Shown: piece by piece, positions 61,106-64,000 of the stretch | Numbering within the stretch: the stretch's first letter is position 1 | How the letters are laid out: each line of letters starts with the position of its first letter | From: Cupriavidus sp. UYMMa02A | Lineage (GTDB): Bacteria; Pseudomonadota; Gammaproteobacteria; Burkholderiales; Burkholderiaceae | Direction of reading: 5' to 3' | Assembly (NCBI GenBank): GCA_001725945.1 | Contig: LRMT01000004.1 | Location: 1-64,000 of the forward strand | Length of the DNA stretch: 64,000 nucleotides | Translations under genes and position numbers: made by a program | The notes under the pieces: generated by a model | What the model was told of the DNA's origin: nothing | The model's input: the letters and a program-made list of their open reading frames with translations, nothing else | Databases searched by the model: none

Positions 61106-62101
61106 TCACTCGGGCTCGATGCCGGCGAGGGAGATCAGGCGTTTCCACATCTGCTGGTCGGCGACGATGGTGGCGCGCAGTTCGGCGCCGTTGCCCGGGA
61201 AGGGCGTGGTACCGCGCTGCGCGTAGTGCGATGTGGCCTCAGGAGAGTTGACGAACTCAAGCGTGTAGCGCGAGAGCTTGTCGACGATAGGCTGCGGCGT
61301 GCCGGCCGGCGCGAACAGCGCGGTCCAGGAATTCACCCCGGCGCGCGGCAGGCCGGCTTCGGCCATGGTCGGCACGTCCTTCAATTGCGGCAGCCGCGCC
61401 GCGCTGGTCACCGCCAGTGCGCGCAGCTTGCCGGACTGGACGTGAGGCACGGCGGCAGAGACTTCCACCACGCCATAGTCCACGATGCCTGTCATCAGAT
61501 CGGGCAGCAGTCCGCTCATGGCCTTATACGGCACGCTCGTGGCCTGGATCTTTGCCGCGTCGTTGAAGTTGGCGACGATGGTGCGGTAGCCCGTGCTCGG
61601 CGTGCCGAAATTCAGCTTCCCCGGGTTGGCGCGGGCGGCTTTCACAAGGTCGGCCACCGTGTGATAGGGCGAATTGCCCGGGACGACCAGCACCACCGGC
61701 AGCAGCGACATGCGCGCGATGGGCACGAAGTCCTTCAGCGGGTCGTACGGCAGCTTGCGGAACAGGAAGGGGTTGGCCGCCATGGCGCCCGAGGTGGACA
61801 GCAGCAGGGTGTAGCCGTCCGGCGCGGCCTTGGCGACGTAGTCGCTCGCGATGATCATGTTGCCACCCGGCTTGTTCTCCACGACGAAGCTCTGGCCCAG
61901 CTTCTGGCCGAGGTACTTCGCCAGCAGCCGGGTGTAGTCGTCGGCGCCGGTCCCGGCACTCGTGATCGACACGATCCGTACCGGATGGTCCGGATAGGTC
62001 TGCGCCAGTTGTGCCCGGGCCGGGGCGGGCAAGGTCAGCGCGGTGGTCATCGCCACTAGCGCGGGGATGAAGTGTCGGGTGCGACCTGCAAAGCGGGTCA
62101 T
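61106..62101 (-). CDS. Bug/TctC-family periplasmic solute-binding protein
   Basis: 331 aa, intact, GGAGGAGA before ATG 62101. The signal peptide FIPALVAMTTALTLPAPARA is followed by DHPVRIVSITSAGTGADDYT and FVVENKPGGNMIIASDYVAK, standard Bug N-lobe motifs; DVPTMAEAGLPRAGVNSWTA marks the C-lobe. It probably binds the carboxylate that the following ligase/thiolase genes use. Confidence 0.92.
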   Translation of the reverse strand: MTRFAGRTRHFIPALVAMTTALTLPAPARAQLAQTYPDHPVRIVSITSAGTGADDYTRLLAKYLGQKLGQSFVVENKPGGNMIIASDYVAKAAPDGYTLLLSTSGAMAANPFLFRKLPYDPLKDFVPIARMSLLPVVLVVPGNSPYHTVADLVKAARANPGKLNFGTPSTGYRTIVANFNDAAKIQATSVPYKAMSGLLPDLMTGIVDYGVVEVSAAVPHVQSGKLRALAVTSAARLPQLKDVPTMAEAGLPRAGVNSWTALFAPAGTPQPIVDKLSRYTLEFVNSPEATSHYAQRGTTPFPGNGAELRATIVADQQMWKRLISLAGIEPE

Positions 62102-62182
62102 GGTGTCTCCTCCATGTCGTGATGGATGGTTTTTGTCGGGCACTACAGGGGTTGCCACGGGCAACGCCGAACTCTGGCCGCG

Positions 62183-62799
62183 TTACCGGCCATGGGACGG
62201 CGACCGCTCAGGCGTGAGGCGTGCCGTCTTCGACGTCCGCCGGTATCCGGCGCTGACGGGCCACAGGTAGTCCACTGCAGGGCTGCCCATGCGATACGTG
62301 TGGCATGAGCCGATCAGCGCGGGACGCGGCATCGGCCCGTCCCCGTCCATCGGGCGGCGCCCGTTGCGTTCGGCGCGCATGATGGCCATGGTCGACTGCA
62401 TGGCGGTGGTCGCCATCGGTCCCAGCAACTCGGTCAGGTGCGTACAGCCCTTCACGCCACCCACGATGGCCCTGGCCTGCTGGCGGAAGCCGCCGCGGAT
62501 CTGCAGCCCCTTCAGTCCGGCATAGGCGGATTCGATCTCAGGGCAGTACTGGGTGGGGCCAGCCTGGATGCATGCCGTGATGTCATGGATGACCATGTCG
62601 CGGTCGATGGTCAATGTGAGCCGCATGTGGTGGATGGCGCCGCCCGGCGCACCATCTTGAACAGCAAGTCCGTGCCGGTGGGCGTAATGTCCTGCATCTC
62701 GCCTTCGATGTCGATCAGGCCATCGTCGCGCAGGAAGCCGGTACACGTGATGGTGCGGGTGTGGAGCGGGCGTCGGTGGATAGTGGGGGCGGTTGTCAT
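62183..62799 (-). CDS. DUF2889-family protein, one frameshift
   Basis: About 205 aa. IHRRPLHTRTITCTGFLRDD, then DIEGEMQDITPTGTDLLF, (frame change near 62650) HHMRLTLTIDRDMVIHDITA and GGVKGCTHLTELLGPMATTA cover the DUF2889 domain. Its ATG overlaps the stop of the gene upstream (ATGA). The family is frequent in Bug/CoA-ligase aromatic and steroid degradation clusters of Burkholderiales; biochemical role unknown. Confidence 0.8.
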
Positions 62800-63233
62800 G
62801 GTGTCTCCGCGCCGATGGCGCCACGCTTGGCCGCCGTGGCAGGGGTGTTTGGGGTGGCAGGACGGACCGACTGCGTTGTCAGCCCCGCCCAGTTGCCGAC
62901 AGGACGACTGGCGATCATGCGGCGGTGCGCCGCCCAGAACAGCACGCGCAGGCCGAAGCCGAGGCCGCCCGTCATGGCCTGCCGGCATTGTTCTGCGGGC
63001 AGTTCCACGGGCACGCCCAGTTCGGCGGCCGAGGCGTAGCAGACGATGCGCCCGTGTGCGTCGTCGTTCTGCATACGGCGATCGATCAGGGAGTGGAGCG
63101 CCTCGCGGTAGGCTTTTGGCCCGTGAGCCGGCGCGGCACGGCGGGCCGACTGCTGGAGGTCGCGGCTGAACTGGCGAACCTCGTGCAGCAAGTCCATCAG
63201 TCCTTCCATCGGGGGGGCGGTGTGCTGCGGCAT
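62796..63233 (-). CDS. Hypothetical protein
   Basis: 145 aa from ATG 63233 (PQHTAPPMEGLMDLLHEVRQ). I do not recognise the family. It is mostly helical, with AYREALHSLIDRRMQNDDAH and a second helical part GLGFGLRVLFWAAHRRMIAS, and a Pro/Thr-rich tail. It is coupled to the DUF2889 gene by an ATGA overlap and follows the IclR gene closely, so it belongs to the same operon. Confidence 0.6.
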   Translation of the reverse strand: MPQHTAPPMEGLMDLLHEVRQFSRDLQQSARRAAPAHGPKAYREALHSLIDRRMQNDDAHGRIVCYASAAELGVPVELPAEQCRQAMTGGLGFGLRVLFWAAHRRMIASRPVGNWAGLTTQSVRPATPNTPATAAKRGAIGAETP

Positions 63234-63254
63234 GGCGACGGCTACCTGCACGAA

Positions 63255-63995
63255 TCAGCTATCGGAGAGCAGTGCATTGCGTACCCCACGCAGCACGGCC
63301 AGGTAAGCCTCGTGGTTCTTCCGCATGCGTTCGGCGGGCCCGGCGAGCGACAGTCCCACCGGCTGGTCGCCCAGCCAGCCGGAGACGGCCAGGCCATAGA
63401 CTCCCTCACTGCCTTCCTCTCGCGATTCCCACCAGCCACGTCCGCGGCCTTCGGCGATCTGCGCCATGAGCGCGTCCAAGTCGAGCACGGTGTGCGAGGT
63501 CAGTGGACGCAACGCGTGCCGGGCCAGGTGCGCGAGCCTCGTCTTCCGGCAGCAGGGACAGCAGCGCCTTGCCCAGCGCGAGGCATGGAAGCTGGCACGC
63601 GCGCCCACGTCGAGGATGTAGCGCAACGGCAGGCGGCTGGGCTGTGTGGCGACCACCTTCACGCACGTGGGGTCGGGCACGCCGACGAAGGCGCTTTCAT
63701 CGCTGCGCGCACCAAGCTGCTCCGCGGCTTCCTGTGCCGCGACGGTCAGCGGATCGTTCTCGGCGATCTGCCGAACGGTCTCCAGCATCCGACCGGTCGG
63801 ATAGAAGCGGCGCGTGCGTGTCGTGCGCATCAGGTAGCCCAGCGAATGCAGCGTATGCAGCAGGTCAGACGTGCTGCTCTCGGCGACTTGGAGCAGGCGG
63901 GCCATGTCCGAGTTGGAAAGTTCGCGCTTTTCCTGCGCAAACACTTCGAAAACCGCCATGGCGCGGCTTGCGGCGGGGATCAGGGTTGGCATCAC
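63255..63995 (-). CDS. IclR-family transcriptional regulator, local frame slip
   Basis: 246 aa; start at 63995 or 63992. HTH: RELSNSDMARLLQVAESSTS; effector domain: ESAFVGVPDPTCVKVVATQP and a C-terminal GVYGLAVSGWLGDQPVGLSL. Residues about 135-150 read RWARRCCPCCRKTRLA, while the neighbouring frame gives LALGKALLSLLPEDEA, the family sequence; so two compensating indels near 63590 and 63535 scramble about 16 residues. It heads the leftward operon and is its likely regulator. Confidence 0.85.
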   Translation of the reverse strand: MMPTLIPAASRAMAVFEVFAQEKRELSNSDMARLLQVAESSTSDLLHTLHSLGYLMRTTRTRRFYPTGRMLETVRQIAENDPLTVAAQEAAEQLGARSDESAFVGVPDPTCVKVVATQPSRLPLRYILDVGARASFHASRWARRCCPCCRKTRLAHLARHALRPLTSHTVLDLDALMAQIAEGRGRGWWESREEGSEGVYGLAVSGWLGDQPVGLSLAGPAERMRKNHEAYLAVLRGVRNALLSDS

Positions 63996-64000
63996 TGGGG

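Overview
The window looks like part of a plasmid or megaplasmid of a high-GC betaproteobacterium, most likely Cupriavidus or a close Burkholderiales relative. The basis is the style of the genes: several Bug-type solute-binding proteins, a Burkholderia-type porin, PobA, an integrase with a DUF3701-like N-terminus, and a replication/partition block at 35-46 kb (centromere-like palindromes, parB, parA, an iteron origin, repA, stbABC). I did no database search, so the genus is an inference.

Layout. 0-9.8 kb: a stress/porin-type cluster (YcaC-like hydrolase, Tat-exported alpha/beta hydrolase, Tat-exported amidohydrolase, DoxX, MFS, XapX, porin) flanked by response-regulator genes and a catalase stub. 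9.9-18.3 kb: a catabolic cluster ending in pobA, with an SDR, a 3-ketosteroid-dehydrogenase-like flavoprotein, a NIPSNAP protein, an AraC regulator and a reductase-FCD-P450 reading frame. It fits aromatization of an alicyclic acid to 4-hydroxybenzoate and then protocatechuate. 18.7-26.5 kb: a decayed Bug/CaiB segment, then patatin-like hydrolase, CaiB CoA-transferase, Baeyer-Villiger monooxygenase and Bug genes with a divergent IclR regulator. 26.9-32.7 kb: an ISL3 remnant, a citrate-synthase fragment, a 2-hydroxyacid dehydrogenase, an orphan HipB-like repressor and a large cyclase/ATPase/TPR protein. 33.1-35.3 kb: a tyrosine recombinase with candidate recombination half-sites.

35.3-46.1 kb is the replicon core. 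An array of about 12 copies of a 15-bp palindrome (GTCCCAASTTGGGAC) lies beyond parB. Two iteron blocks and a DnaA box lie between parA and repA. A second, stbABC-like stability system follows, with helically phased repeats upstream. 46.4-46.9 kb is a densely self-complementary, apparently noncoding stretch ahead of two tyrosine integrases (46.9-50.0 kb). 50.1-55 kb holds small regulators and hypotheticals, an AraC regulator, an alpha/beta hydrolase and a DyP peroxidase. 55-57 kb is scrap (group II intron 3' part, truncated histidine kinase). 57.2-64 kb is an acyl-CoA ligase/thiolase/OB-fold/Bug/DUF2889 cluster led by an IclR gene.

Caution: more than 30 single-base frameshifts are visible, mostly loss of one G or C in a short run, and they interrupt otherwise well-conserved genes. 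I read most of them as sequencing or assembly indels. Only genes with real truncations or internal deletions are treated as decayed. Coordinates of interrupted genes span the reconstructed gene.
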